Part shown: one piece after another, positions 1 to 9,340 of the stretch
How positions within the stretch are numbered: position 1 is the stretch's first letter
Layout of the letters: every line of letters begins with the position of its first letter
Assembly (NCBI GenBank): GCA_963756815.1
Contig: CAVWPR010000002.1
Location: 152,035 to 216,034, forward strand
DNA length: 64,000 nucleotides
Source: JAENVU01 sp963756815
GTDB taxonomy: Bacteria; Actinomycetota; Acidimicrobiia; IMCC26256; JAENVU01
Reading direction: 5' to 3'
Program-made: the position numbers and the translations under genes
Notes under the pieces: model-generated
Seen by the model: the letters and a program-made list of their open reading frames with translations, nothing else
Databases searched by the model: none
Told to the model about the DNA's origin: nothing

Positions 1-479
1 ATCGTGTTCATCCGGGACGCGAGCAGCGCGCGTCGACCGGCTTCGGCGGCGGCCGGGTCCGCCTCTCCGCCGGCCTGCACGTTGCGGGCGTTGGCGATCA
101 CGACCTTCTGGTTGCGCCAGATGATCCCCCACACGTTCACGAACATCGTCAGCGCGAGCAGGATGCCGACGGCGATCGCCATCCCGGGCGCCGACTTGAA
201 GTACTCCATCTTGTTCAGCTGCTCCTGGAACCCCAGGATCAGCAGACCGGTCACGACGGTGGCGAGCGCCGCCCACCGGAACCACCAGAGCGCACGGCTC
301 GCGAGCTTGTCGATCGCGTTGTTGCGGGCCGCGGCCTCCATCTCGCCGAACGCCGGGACCTGCACGAAGTTGAAGTAGTAGAGCAGGCCGATCCAGGTGA
401 TACCGACGACGACGTGCGACCAGCGCGACAGATATGCGAATCCCGCCTTGGAGAAGATGTCGAGCGCGGCGCCGAGCAT
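1..479 (-). CDS. Urate-oxidase-N-like integral membrane protein (C-terminus off window)
   Basis: The ATG at 479 opens a frame that runs off the left edge, so about 159 residues are visible. The N-terminal part has a hydrophobic stretch with the sequence SRWSHVVVGITWIGLLYYFN, then a second helix around residues 70-85 (ALATVVTGLLILGF) and a third around residues 100-120. The arrangement resembles the membrane domain found in PuuD-type urate hydroxylases (urate oxidase N family), whose members carry a conserved His in the first helix. The family call rests on this pattern only; no catalytic domain is visible. It is transcribed leftwards, away from the histidine phosphatase gene that ends 88 bases upstream of its start, so the two could share a transcript. 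Confidence 0.55.
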   Translation of the reverse strand, partial: MLGAALDIFSKAGFAYLSRWSHVVVGITWIGLLYYFNFVQVPAFGEMEAAARNNAIDKLASRALWWFRWAALATVVTGLLILGFQEQLNKMEYFKSAPGMAIAVGILLALTMFVNVWGIIWRNQKVVIANARNVQAGGEADPAAAEAGRRALLASRMNT

Positions 480-566
480 CGTGGCGGCCTCCTGGGTCGA
501 GGGGTTGGGGCCGCGGGAACGTAGCACCGGGCTCCGCCGACGTGACGGACTCGTGAACGGCGACGT

Positions 567-1121
567 TCAGACGCGTGCGTCGGACTGGCCCGAGCGGCCG
601 AGCTCGACCAGCTCGAGCCCACCGCGATCGTCGAGGTCGACGATCGTCTGCGAGCAGTGCGCCGGCGCGAAGCACACGACACGGTCGTCGTCGGTCGCGG
701 CCGCCACCACTGCGTTGATCGCGAGGAAGTGTGTGACGACGACCGTGTCGGCACGAAGCGCACGAATCGCCCCGAGGACACGCGCGCGGAACGGCGCCAT
801 CACCGCGGGGTGGTCGGCGCCGCGACCGGACATCAGGGTGCGCAACCAGGTGGCGTGATCCGGGCGCGCGTCGACGGGCGCGGCGAGCTCCCCCACGCCG
901 GGCTCGATCACGGGCTCGACGGTCCACCGTGCGAGGAGCGGCGCCGCGGTCTCGCGCGTGCGGCGCAACGGGGACACCACCACCGGGAGCGGACCGAGCG
1001 GCGCGAGCCGATCGGCGACGGCCTCGGCCTGTTCGCACCCGAGCGCGTCGAGCCCGGGATCCGGATCCCGTCCCCAGGTGCCTTCCGGCCGGCCGTGCCG
1101 GACGAGCACGAGGCGCGTCAC
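567..1121 (-). CDS. Histidine phosphatase family protein (phosphoglycerate-mutase-like)
   Basis: The product is 184 aa with the signature LVRHGRP at residues 5-11, where the catalytic His is phosphorylated in this superfamily. A second motif, SPLRRTRETA, supplies the usual Arg, and VVTHFLAINA near residue 130 supplies the second catalytic His. The substrate cannot be told. I chose the GTG at 1121 because the protein then begins VTRLVLVRHG, like family members. An in-frame start six codons upstream (1139) lies inside the tandem-repeat unit. The gene follows the redoxin gene on the same strand, separated only by the three repeats, so it is probably the distal gene of that operon. Confidence 0.8.
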   Translation of the reverse strand: MTRLVLVRHGRPEGTWGRDPDPGLDALGCEQAEAVADRLAPLGPLPVVVSPLRRTRETAAPLLARWTVEPVIEPGVGELAAPVDARPDHATWLRTLMSGRGADHPAVMAPFRARVLGAIRALRADTVVVTHFLAINAVVAAATDDDRVVCFAPAHCSQTIVDLDDRGGLELVELGRSGQSDARV

Positions 1122-1391
1122 GACGAAGCGAGGCCGCACGAGGACGCGCGCCGATCCGGTTCCGGCCGAGCGGGGCCCGAGCGGCCTGCGCCGCAGGCAG
1201 CGCAGCGAGCACGCAGGATCACGACGAAGCGAGGCCGCACGAGGACGCGCGCCGATCCGGTTCCGGCCGAGCGGGGCCCGAGCGGCCTGCGCCGCAGGCG
1301 CGAGAGCGGATCACGACGAAGCGAGGCCGCACGAGGACGCACGCCGATCCGGTTCCGGCCGAGCGGGGCCCGAGCGGCCTGCGCCGCAGGC
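1118..1391. repeat. Three direct copies of an 81-bp repeat between redoxin and phosphatase genes
   Basis: Copies lie at 1118-1198, 1219-1299 and 1311-1391 and are nearly identical (the third has one visible difference). Periods are 101 and 92 bp because the spacers differ. A fragment of a fourth unit begins near 1402. Each unit contains the perfect inverted repeat GCCTGC-GCC-GCAGGC. On the minus strand the last bases of the unit nearest the phosphatase include its GTG start codon, so the other copies look like duplications of its 5' region. The unit is too GC-rich and too coding-like to be a CRISPR repeat. Confidence 0.85.
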
Positions 1392-1402
1392 GCGAGAGCG
1401 GA

Positions 1403-2449
1403 TCACGAGGGCGCGTCGGGGTCGGCGGATCCGTACCCGGGCTGGCCGGCGGCGGCCCACTCGCCCATGAACGCGAAGAACTTCTCACCGAAGGGATCGT
1501 CGCCGCGCAACGGCAGGGTGCCCCGCCGGATGGTCCAGTCCATGGGCGCGAGCTCGGTGGCGCGGGCGAAATGCGGCTCCGCCGCGTCGGCATGCCCTTC
1601 ACGGGTGAGGTACGCCCCGACGCGGCGCTCGAGGCGGGCGAGCTGCTCGTCGTCGGTCGGGAGCATCACCTCCTCGTGCCCGCTCGGCGGCGGGAGCACA
1701 CCGGTGGCGACCCACGCCCGGAGCTGGTCGTGGTGCACCGACGAGTCGATGTTGGTGAAGTCCTTGAACAGGTCGTCACCGGGTGCGATCACCGGCGCGC
1801 GCGCGATGCGGTCGTCCTCGTCGATCCAGATCACGGTCGGCACGTTGTAGATGCCGTAGAGCTCACCGAGCAGCAGCTCGCGGTCCAGCAGCATCGGGAA
1901 CGTGGGGCGAGGGTCCGCGGCCTCGACCCACTCGATCGCCGCCGCGACCGAGTCGTCGAAGGCGACGCCCACGATCGCGAGCCCCTGGGGGCCGAGCTCC
2001 TCACTCAGACGCTGCCAGACCGGCAGGTCGTAGCGGCAGCCTCACCAGGAGGACCACGCGAGCAGCAGCTTCTTGCGCCGCCCGAGCGACGAGAAGGTGA
2101 ACGCGCCGCCCTCGAGCTGCGGGAGCGTGAAATCGGGCGCGACACCGGCCTCGATCGGACCCCGCCGCTCGGCCGACCGCTCCCCCAGCGCGACGATCCC
2201 GTGCGCGGCGTCGACCACGACCGGCCGCGCCAGCGCGGCGGCGAAGCGCGCCGCGTCGACGGCACCGTCGACCACGAGCGCGTCGTCACGGACCGGCACG
2301 CACATCTCGTCGCGACACAGACCCTCCGGCTTGAGCGCCCAACCGGTGAGCCCGCCGAGCGCCTCGGCGTCGAGCAGCACCCGATCACCGTCGACCCGTC
2401 CGGGCGCCGGACGGGCGCCGTGCTCGGCATCGATGAAGGTCAGCGTCAC
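1403..2449 (-). CDS. TlpA/redoxin-family protein with in-frame TGA: candidate selenoprotein
   Basis: One uninterrupted frame of 349 codons runs from a GTG at 2449 to the stop at 1403, except for a single TGA at 2044-2042 (codon 136). The residues around it read AWSSW-TGA-GCRYDLPVWQ, which is where thioredoxin-fold TlpA/ResA proteins carry their redox motif (W-C-x-x-C-R). Upstream are a small N-terminal domain (residues 1-110) and the redoxin entry APDFTLPQL. Downstream are IVGVAFDD, the cis-Pro loop NVPTVIWID and a TPR-like tail. A hairpin with loop GGUCU follows the TGA at the spacing used by bacterial SECIS elements. I infer selenocysteine, giving a U-G-C motif. The alternative is a TGC-to-TGA sequence error. 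Translation restart after the TGA is unlikely, because the second half alone lacks half the fold. Confidence 0.7.
2009..2031 (-). promoter_or_regulatory. Putative bacterial SECIS hairpin downstream of the in-frame TGA
   Basis: Reading on the minus strand, the stem is ACG + (bulged AC) + CUGCC, the loop is GGUCU and the return strand is GGCAG + CGU: eight pairs in total. The loop starts 21 nt after the UGA. The E. coli fdhF SECIS, the best-known SelB-binding element, also has GGUCU in its apical loop and a 5'-side bulge at a very similar distance. The hairpin lies inside the coding sequence, as bacterial SECIS elements must. Confidence 0.6.
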
Positions 2450-2506
2450 GACGCGCACACTACGGGCGTCGCGACACTCCCCTTGCCACCGTGGCCGGCG
2501 GATGGT

Positions 2507-2532
2507 AACGTACAACCGAATGGTTGTACGTT
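2507..2532. promoter_or_regulatory. Perfect 10-6-10 palindrome over the arsR start codon (likely operator)
   Basis: The half sites are AACGTACAAC (2507-2516) and GTTGTACGTT (2523-2532), exact reverse complements separated by CGAATG. The arsR start codon (2520-2522) lies inside the spacer. ArsR-family dimers bind such imperfect or perfect palindromes near their own promoter, so autorepression is the natural reading. The site also lies 58 bp from the start of the divergent redoxin gene and could regulate both directions. Confidence 0.65.
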
Positions 2533-2891
2533 CACTCGAGCCTGCCGCCGCCGACCGGGCGTTCCACGCCCTGGCCGACCGCACCCGTCGCGACATCGTG
2601 CGGCGGACGCTCGCCGCCGAGCTGTCGGTGTCGACGATCGCGGACGAGTACCCGATGAGCTTCGCCGCCGTGCAGAAGCACGTGGCGGTGCTCACGCGGG
2701 CCGGGCTGGTGGTGAAGCGCAAGCAGGGCCGCGAGCAGCTCGTACGGGCCGAGCCCGGCGCGCTCCATCGGGCCGGCGCGCTGCTCGCCGAGCTCGAATC
2801 GCGGTGGCACGACCGCGTCGACCGCATGGACCACCTGCTCCGCACGGAGCGACCCGCCGGCCGGCCCTCGCCCCGCAGGAGGTCACGATGA
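2520..2891 (+). CDS. ArsR-family winged-helix transcriptional regulator
   Basis: The product is 123 aa. It begins with the helices ADRAFHALADRTRRDIVRRT typical of the PadR/ArsR-type 'HALADPTRR' entry. This is followed by the recognition helix around residues 40-58 (YPMSFAAVQKHVAVLTRAGL) and the wing VVKRKQGREQLVRAEP. No metal-binding Cys pair is visible, which fits the subgroup that travels with AHSA1 (SRPBCC) genes and is not metal-responsive. Its stop codon overlaps the next start (ATGA), so it heads a three-gene operon with a PPOX-family gene and an AHSA1-like gene. The palindrome over its start codon suggests it represses itself. Confidence 0.9.
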   Translation: MVVRSLEPAAADRAFHALADRTRRDIVRRTLAAELSVSTIADEYPMSFAAVQKHVAVLTRAGLVVKRKQGREQLVRAEPGALHRAGALLAELESRWHDRVDRMDHLLRTERPAGRPSPRRRSR

Positions 2892-3424
2892 CACCGCAGG
2901 CCCGCAACCTGGCCGACCTCTCCGGCACCCCGCTCCTCGACTGGGAGCGCATCGACGCCCGCCTCGCTCGGGGTGTGACCCAGGCACCCGGCACCGGTGG
3001 CCCGAACCGTCACACGTGTTGGCTCGCGACCGTCGATCCCGACGGTCGCCCGCACGTCACGGGCATCGGCGCACTGTGGGCCCACGGGTGCTTCTGGTTC
3101 GAGACCGGGCGCCAGACGCGCAAGGGCCGGAACGTCGCCCGCGACCCGCGCTGCACGCTCAGCGTCGCCACCGAGGAATTCGACCTCGTCGTCGAGGGCG
3201 ACGCCGAGATGGTCACCGACCCGGAGCTCGTCGCCGAGATGGCCGACCGCTGGGCGGCCGGTGGCTGGCCCGCGCGCGTCGACGACAGCGGCATCGCGCT
3301 CACCGCCGAGTTCAGCGCCCCGTCGGCCGGGCCGCCGCCGTGGCACGTGTACCGCATCACTCCCCGCCGGGCGACCGGTCTGTTGACCGTCGAGCCGGGC
3401 GGGGCCACCCGCTGGCGCTTCTGA
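2888..3424 (+). CDS. Pyridoxamine 5'-phosphate oxidase-family (split-barrel flavin-binding) protein
   Basis: The product is 178 aa. It shows the family pattern of a buried strand pair HTCWLATVDPDGRPHVTGIG followed by a cofactor-binding segment, FWFETGRQTRKGRNVARDPR, where Arg/Lys residues contact the flavin phosphate in relatives. The C-terminal YRITPRRATG is also typical. The reaction is unknown; many actinobacterial relatives bind FMN, F420 or biliverdin and act as reductases. Its start codon overlaps the arsR stop by ATGA, and the AHSA1-like gene follows after 23 bases, so the three are co-transcribed. Confidence 0.85.
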   Translation: MTPQARNLADLSGTPLLDWERIDARLARGVTQAPGTGGPNRHTCWLATVDPDGRPHVTGIGALWAHGCFWFETGRQTRKGRNVARDPRCTLSVATEEFDLVVEGDAEMVTDPELVAEMADRWAAGGWPARVDDSGIALTAEFSAPSAGPPPWHVYRITPRRATGLLTVEPGGATRWRF

Positions 3425-3447
3425 CCCCCCCCGACAAGGAGACCTCC

Positions 3448-3939
3448 GTGACCGTCATCTCGTCCGAGCGCGACACCGAGGCGCGCACGCTCACCATCAC
3501 CGCCGAGTTCGACGCGGACCGCGAGCGGGTGTGGCAGCTCTGGGCCGACCCACGGCAGCTCGAGCGCTGGTGGGGACCGCCGACCTACCCCGCCACCGTG
3601 GAGAACCACGACCTCACGCCCGGCGGGACGGTCACCTACTTCATGACCGGCCCCGAGGGTGACCGCCACGGCGGCTTCTGGCGCATCGTGGCGGCCGACC
3701 CGCCGACCTCGCTCGAGTTCGAGGACGGCTTCGCCGACGAGTCGGGCACCCCGAACGCGGCGATGCCCGTGAGCCGCATCGAGGTGACGCTGGCCGAGGC
3801 CACCGCCGGTGCCACCACGATGACGATCGCGACGAAGTTCGCTTCGAGCGAGGACATGGAGCGACTCATCGAGATGGGCATGCAGGAGGGCATGACGCAG
3901 GCGCTCGGCCAGACCGACGCCATCCTGGCGGGGGCCTGA
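3448..3939 (+). CDS. SRPBCC / AHSA1-type (activator of Hsp90 homologue) domain protein
   Basis: The product is 163 aa. The GTG start at 3448 is preceded by a good ribosome site (AAGGAG). Conserved features are FDADRERVWQLWADPRQLERWWGPP near the N-terminus, the strand TVTYFMTGPEGDRHGGFWRI, and the long C-terminal helix with MERLIEMGMQEGMTQAL. These are typical of the hydrophobic-cavity helix-grip fold. The ligand is not known. AHSA1-type proteins are very often encoded right after an ArsR regulator, exactly as here, and are presumed to work with it as a stress or ligand module. Confidence 0.88.
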   Translation: MTVISSERDTEARTLTITAEFDADRERVWQLWADPRQLERWWGPPTYPATVENHDLTPGGTVTYFMTGPEGDRHGGFWRIVAADPPTSLEFEDGFADESGTPNAAMPVSRIEVTLAEATAGATTMTIATKFASSEDMERLIEMGMQEGMTQALGQTDAILAGA

Positions 3940-3981
3940 CGGCCGAGCGGAGCCGCGGACCCGCTGCTTAGGCTCCGCGCG

Positions 3982-6214
3982 ATGACGGCGACGATCCCGG
4001 GCAACTCCACCACCCACTTCCGCACGTGCCCGCTCTGCGAGGCGATGTGCGGGCTCGAGCTGCCGCGTGACCGACGGAAGGGTCGATCGCATCCGCGGCG
4101 ACCGCGACGACGTGTGGTCGAAGGGCTACCTCTGCCCGAAGGGCACCGCGCTCGGTCATCTCCACGAGGACCCCGACCGCATCCGCCGGCCGATGATCCG
4201 GACCGGCGACCAGTGGTCGGAGGTCGACTGGGAGACCGCGTTCGCACGGTGCGACGAGCTGCTGGCCGGCGTCGTCGAGACGCACGGCAAGGAGGCGATC
4301 TCCTGCTACATCGGCAACCCGACCGCCCACAACTTCTCGCTGGGCCGGTACGTGGGCCTGTTCATCGGGCTCGCGGCGCTGCCCGTCGTCTACTCCGCGG
4401 GCACCGTCGATCAGTGGCCGAAGAACCTCACCGCGGCGCTGATGTACGGGGGCATGTGGTCGATCCCGACGCCGGACGTTCCCCGGACGGACCACTGGAT
4501 CATCATGGGCGGGAACCCGCAGGCGTCGCAGGGGTCGCTCCTCGCGTGTGCGGACATCCTCGGCGAGCTCGACGGCATCCGCGCCCGCGGTGGCAAGGTC
4601 GTGGTGATCGACCCGCGTCGGACGGGCACCGCGGACCGCGCCGACGAGTGGATCCCCATCGTTCCCGGCACCGACGCCGCGTTCCTCCTCGCGATGGTGA
4701 ACGTGCTCTTCGCCGAGGACCTCGTCCACCTCGGTCCCGTCGGCGCCTACGTCGACGGCGTCGACGTGGTGCGGGCGGCGGCGGTCGACTTCACCCCCGA
4801 GCGCGTCGAGGCGACGTGTCGCATCCCGGCCGACACCATCCGGCGCGTCACCCGCGAGTACGCGGCCGCGCCGTCGGCGGCGCTCTACGGCCGCATCGGC
4901 ACCTGCAACCAGGAGTTCGGGACGCTCACGTCCTGGTTGGTCGACGTCGTGAACATCCTCACCGGCAACTTCGACCGGCCCGGCGGCCTGATGTTCGGCA
5001 ACCCGATCGCGTGGGGCGTGAACTCGTTGCCGAACCCGGCGCTCGCCGACGGTGTGCGGCCCGGCCAGTGGCGGTCGCGCGTGCGTGACATCCCCGAGGT
5101 GCTCGGCCAGGTGCCGGTCTCGTGTCTCGCCGAGGAGATCGACACCCCGGGGCCGGGCCAGATCCACGCGCTCGTGACCATCGCCGGGAACCCCGTCATC
5201 AGCGCGCCCGGCGCCGGCCGGCTCGACGCCGCGCTCGAGCACCTCGACTGCATGATCAGCATCGACAACGCGTTGAACGAGACCACCCGCCACGCGCACG
5301 TGCTGCTCCCCGGCCTCTCGGCACTCGAGCAGCACCACTTCGACGACCTCATCCCCATGTGGCAGGTGCGCAGCGCCCAGCGGCTCTCCGAGCCCGTGTT
5401 CGATCCGGGCGACCGACCGCACGAGTGGGAGATCCTCACGCGCATCGGCGCGATGTGCGCGGGGATCCGCGACGCCGACGTCGACGTCGACGCGTTCGAC
5501 GACGGGTACTTCGCCGCGCTCGCCGAGGCCAAGGGTGTCGACCCCGAGGCCGCCGCCGCTGCGTCACCGGGGCGCGGGCCGCTCCGGCTGCTCGACCTCC
5601 AGATCCGGACCGGACCCTGGGGTGACCGGTACGGCGGGGTCGCCGACGGCCTGACCCTGCAGTCGTTCCGCGACGCGCCCCACGGCATCGACAAGGGGCC
5701 GATGACGCCGCGGATCCCCGAGATCCTGGAGACGCCGAACCGCCGCATCGATCTCGCGCCGGAGCTCGTCCTGGCCGATCTCCCCCGTCTCGCCGCGCGC
5801 GTCGAGCGGACGGTCGACGGCCTCCTGCTCACGTCGCGCCGCCACCTCAGGTCCAACAACTCGTGGATGCACAACGTGAAGGTGCTCGTGAAGGGCAAGG
5901 ACCGCTGCACGCTCCTCATCCATCCCGACGACGCCCACCGCGCCGGGGTGACCGACGGCGGCGTCGCCCGGGTGAGCTCCGAGGCCGGCAGCGTCGAGAT
6001 CACCGTCGAGGTGAGCGACGAGATGATGCCGGGTGTCGTGTCGATGCCCCACGGGTGGGGTCACGACAAGGCCGGCACCCGCATGGCCGTCGCCCGCGAG
6101 CACGCCGGGGTGAACAACAACCTGCTCGCGCCGGTCGACCACTTCGACCCGCTCTCGAACAACGCCGCCGTCAACGGCATCCCCGTGGAGGTCGCGCCCG
6201 TCTCCACATCCTGA
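3982..6214 (+). CDS. Molybdopterin-dependent oxidoreductase (formate dehydrogenase/nitrate reductase-like), one frameshift
   Basis: The encoded protein is about 743 aa. The N-terminus carries an Fe4S4 motif CPLCEAMCGLEL followed by CPKG (C-x2-C-x3-C...C). Next come the core domain that binds bis-MGD (GNPTAHNF, IIMGGNPQAS, VIDPRRTGTA, PGTDAAFLLAM, YGRIGTCNQEFG, ILTGNFDRPGG) and the C-terminal barrel (LLLTSRRHLRSNNSWMHN, HPDDAHRAGVTDGG). One extra base near 4050-4060 splits the frame (..GLEL / RVTDGRVDRI..); removing it gives a full-length protein. No partner subunit lies nearby, which suggests a soluble enzyme. The residue that ligates molybdenum is not obvious, so the substrate is left open. 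Confidence 0.85.
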
Positions 6215-6318
6215 GGCGCCCGGGACGTCCGTCGTCGACGCGCACCGCCCGGACCTCGAGACTCCGCTCCTCGACGGCGGGCGCAGCGCCTCAGATCTCG
6301 ATCTCAGATCTCGGATCA

Positions 6319-8010
6319 CTACTTGCCCGTGCCGGGGAGCGTCCTTCCAGTTCGGGACCGACGGGTGCGCCGGGCCGGCCGGACCGGCGCCGAACGCGAG
6401 CAGCACGTTCTGGGTCGCCTTCACCACGATCGGGTTGTACGCGGTCGCCGGGAACTCGGGCGGCTGCAGCTTGCTCACCCAGTAGTTGGTCCCGGTCGCG
6501 AACACGCCGGCGCCGCTCGGCGCCGTGTAGTAGGTGACGTCGGAGTAGCCGCTGCGTCCGTGACACGTGATCGGCGAGTGGGCGACGATCTCGACGTTGT
6601 CGGGGCCGCCCTGACCGTGGATGTACTGGTCGTACTCCGAGCCCGACGAGGATCTCGATGTGCGAGCCGGCGGCCGACGCCGCTGTCGGCCCAGATCCAG
6701 TTGTCGGGCTCGACCACGATGCCGTCGGCACGCACCGGATTGCACTGGTACTGCTGCCCGATGATCTGCGCCTCGGGCCGGTTCACCGGCGAGTCGCGGA
6801 AACTCACCGTCGTCTGGCTCGGGTCGGTCAGGCGGATCGGGTCTGCGGTCGAGCGGTAGTTGACCATGTGCCGGTCGACGCCCACCGCCGACGGCTCGAA
6901 CCGCACCTGGCGGTACATCGCGTTCGCCCCGAGGAACAGCGAGGTTCACACCGGCGTCGCGCGCCGCCTCGGTCCCGTCGAACATCGACTTCGACCAGTA
7001 CTCGTCGTGGCCGAGCGACACGATCGCCTTGTGCTGCTGCAGCAGCTGCGGGCGCTCGTGCACGTCGACGCTCGTCATGTAGGTGACGTCGAGGTTCAGC
7101 TCCTCGGCGCGCATCACCACGCGGCAGCTCGTTCGCCGACGCGGCGGCGACCCGTCGCCGACCGACGTCGTACGGCCGGTCGAACGACACCATCTTCGAC
7201 CGGCCACCGGGACCGCCGCCGACAGTCGTAGAGCGAGCAGCCGCCCCAGTGGTTGTACGCCTGCCAGGTGCTCACCGAGTTCACGATCACGTACGTGGCG
7301 GTGCTCGCGTCGTCGCGCACCGTCAGCGGCACCCACCGCTGCTGCCCGGTCGACGCGACCAGCTTCAGCAGGTACGAGCCGACCGGCCAGTCCTTGCCCA
7401 CCACGAACGTGGTCGCGGGGTCCCAGCCGCGCCTCGTAGGTGTTCGTCGCGGGGATGAGCGTGGCCGGCGTCTGCACCTTGCCGGTCACGGGCGGCGACG
7501 TCCACACCAGCCGGCCGCCGAGGCCCTGGTACCAGCCGAGCCGGTACGCCTCGATCGTGAACGTCGGCGCGACGGTCGTTGGCGTAGAGGGTGACCGTCT
7601 CGCCCTGCTGCGCGCTGGTCACGTCGAGGTAGCCCTCGATGTCGTGGGTCGGCGCCGTCGTTCGTCAGCCGCCAGTTCGAGGTGCCGGGCTTGGCGTTCT
7701 CGTCCTCGGTCGCCTGGCTGTACGGCGGGGCGAGCGGCGCGAGCGTGGAGCTCGTCGTGGTGGACCGGGTGACCGACGACGGCGGTGCCGCGGCGCCGCC
7801 GTCGTCGCCGTTGCCGCCGAGCTGCCACGCGGCGACCGTCGCGACCGCGACCACGGCCGCGCCCGCGAGCGCGAACAGGCGCTGACGACGGCGGCGACGA
7901 AGGCGCGCCGTGCGTCGCTGCCGCCGGGTGAGGGCCGGCGGGACGAAGGCGGGAGGGCCGCGTCGGATCGGACATCCGCTCGAGCGTACCGACGCGAACG
8001 GCCGAATCAC
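6319..8010 (-). CDS. Secreted N,N-dimethylformamidase beta-subunit-like protein, multiply frameshifted
   Basis: The N-terminus has a basic stretch then a transmembrane/signal segment (LFALAGAAVVAVATVAAW) and a Ser/Thr-rich linker. The rest is spread over several frames: TIEAYRLGWYQG; VNSVSTWQAYNHWGG; SVDVHERPQLLQQHKAIVSL; GHDEYWSKSMFDG; YSDVTYYTAPSGAGVFATG. These match the large-subunit C-terminal domain of dimethylformamidase, with the HDEYW motif characteristic of that family. At least eight single-base shifts lie between 6640 and 7960, so an exact protein cannot be written. The start is probably the GTG at 8010 or a codon just inside it. It is transcribed away from the acyl-CoA dehydrogenase gene. 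The enzyme activity is inferred from the family only. Confidence 0.65.
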
Positions 8011-8141
8011 GGGACCCGCCCCGCCCGCTCGTGCTCGCTTCGCTCACGGGCCGCTCGGGCCACGGGCGCTCCACGCACCGTCGTATTCGTGAGGCGCTCG
8101 TTCATCTTCGGCGCGCCCTGCTCGCCGTAGTCTGCGGCCCC

Positions 8142-9320
8142 ATGGACGCCGACCAGATCCTCGCCCTCACCGACCGGCTGCTCGCCGAGCACGACCCCGC
8201 CGACCGGATCGACTTCCGCGGCGCCCAGTACGACCAGGGCCTCGCGTGGGTCCACTTCCCCGAGGGGTTCGGCGGGCTCGGCGCCGACGCGAAGCTCCAG
8301 CGCGTCGTCGAGGACCGCCTGCGCGATGCCGGCGTCAAGTACACCGAGATCGGCTGGAACGGCTTCGGCCTGTTCCTCGCCGCGCCCACGATCGTCGCGC
8401 ACGCGCAGCCGGAGACGAAGGCCCGCCTCCTGCGTCCCCTGTTCACCGGTGAGGAGATCTGGTGCCAGCTGTTCAGCGAGCCCGGCGCCGGGAGCGACCT
8501 CGCGTCGCTCGCGACCCGCGCCGTGCGCGACGGCGACGAGTGGGTGGTCAACGGTCAGAAGGTGTGGAACACGCTCGCGCACATGGCCGACCGCGGGATG
8601 CTCGTCGCCCGCACGGACCCGGACGTGCCCAAGCACCGTGGGCTCACCTACTTCGCGCTCGACATGCACGCGCCGGGGGTCGAGGTGCGGCCGCTGCGGC
8701 AGATCACCGGTGAGGCCGAGTTCAACGAGGTCTACATGACCGACGTCCGCGTTCCCGACGCGGACCGGATCGGCGATGTCGGCGACGGCTGGCGGGTGTC
8801 GATGACGACGCTCATGAACGAGCGGGTCACGATCGGTGGCTCGGTCGCAGCGCGCGAGTCGGGACCGATCGGCGAGCTGATGAAGGTGTGGCGCGAGCTC
8901 CCCGACGACCGGCGCGACGCGGTGGCGCAGGACGCGGTGATGAAGCTCTGGATCGAGGCCGAGGTCCTGCGCCTCACCAACATCCGCGCCGGCCAGAACC
9001 GAAAGGCCGGGATCGCCGGCCCCGAGGGCTCGGTGAGCAAGCTGGCCTTCGCCGAGGTGAACAAGCGCATCTACTCGGAGGCGATCAACCTGCTCGGCCC
9101 CGACGGTGTGCTCATCGACCACTACGACTTCGTGCGCCCCGAGTCGGCCAACCTGACCGGCGGCCTCGACATCCGCAAGATGTTCCTGCGGGCGCGGGCG
9201 AACTCGATCGAGGGCGGCACGTCGGAGATCCTGCGCAACATCCTCGGCGAGCGCATCCTCGGGCTCCCGGGCGAGCCCCGGACCGACAAGGCGCTCCCGT
9301 GGAAGGACGTCCCGCGCTGA
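8142..9320 (+). CDS. Acyl-CoA dehydrogenase family protein
   Basis: The product is 392 aa, the usual length for the family. It contains the FAD-contact motif CQLFSEPGAGSDLASL near residue 110, the strand WVVNGQKVWNTLAHMAD, and the C-terminal signature GGTSEILRNILGERILGLP. In mitochondrial-type ACADs the catalytic Glu sits in the last helices; I do not see it unambiguously here. The substrate chain is unknown. Members like this in actinobacteria oxidise steroid side chains or branched acyl-CoAs. The frame is free of errors. The ATG at 8142 follows a 130-bp gap shared with the divergent secreted protein. Confidence 0.92.
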   Translation: MDADQILALTDRLLAEHDPADRIDFRGAQYDQGLAWVHFPEGFGGLGADAKLQRVVEDRLRDAGVKYTEIGWNGFGLFLAAPTIVAHAQPETKARLLRPLFTGEEIWCQLFSEPGAGSDLASLATRAVRDGDEWVVNGQKVWNTLAHMADRGMLVARTDPDVPKHRGLTYFALDMHAPGVEVRPLRQITGEAEFNEVYMTDVRVPDADRIGDVGDGWRVSMTTLMNERVTIGGSVAARESGPIGELMKVWRELPDDRRDAVAQDAVMKLWIEAEVLRLTNIRAGQNRKAGIAGPEGSVSKLAFAEVNKRIYSEAINLLGPDGVLIDHYDFVRPESANLTGGLDIRKMFLRARANSIEGGTSEILRNILGERILGLPGEPRTDKALPWKDVPR

Positions 9321-9340
9321 ACGCTGCCGGCCGCCCGGCG

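Noticed and set aside
1118..1391. The triplicate repeat as a CRISPR array.
   Set aside because: Units are 81 bp, spacers only 11-20 bp, and no cas genes are nearby.
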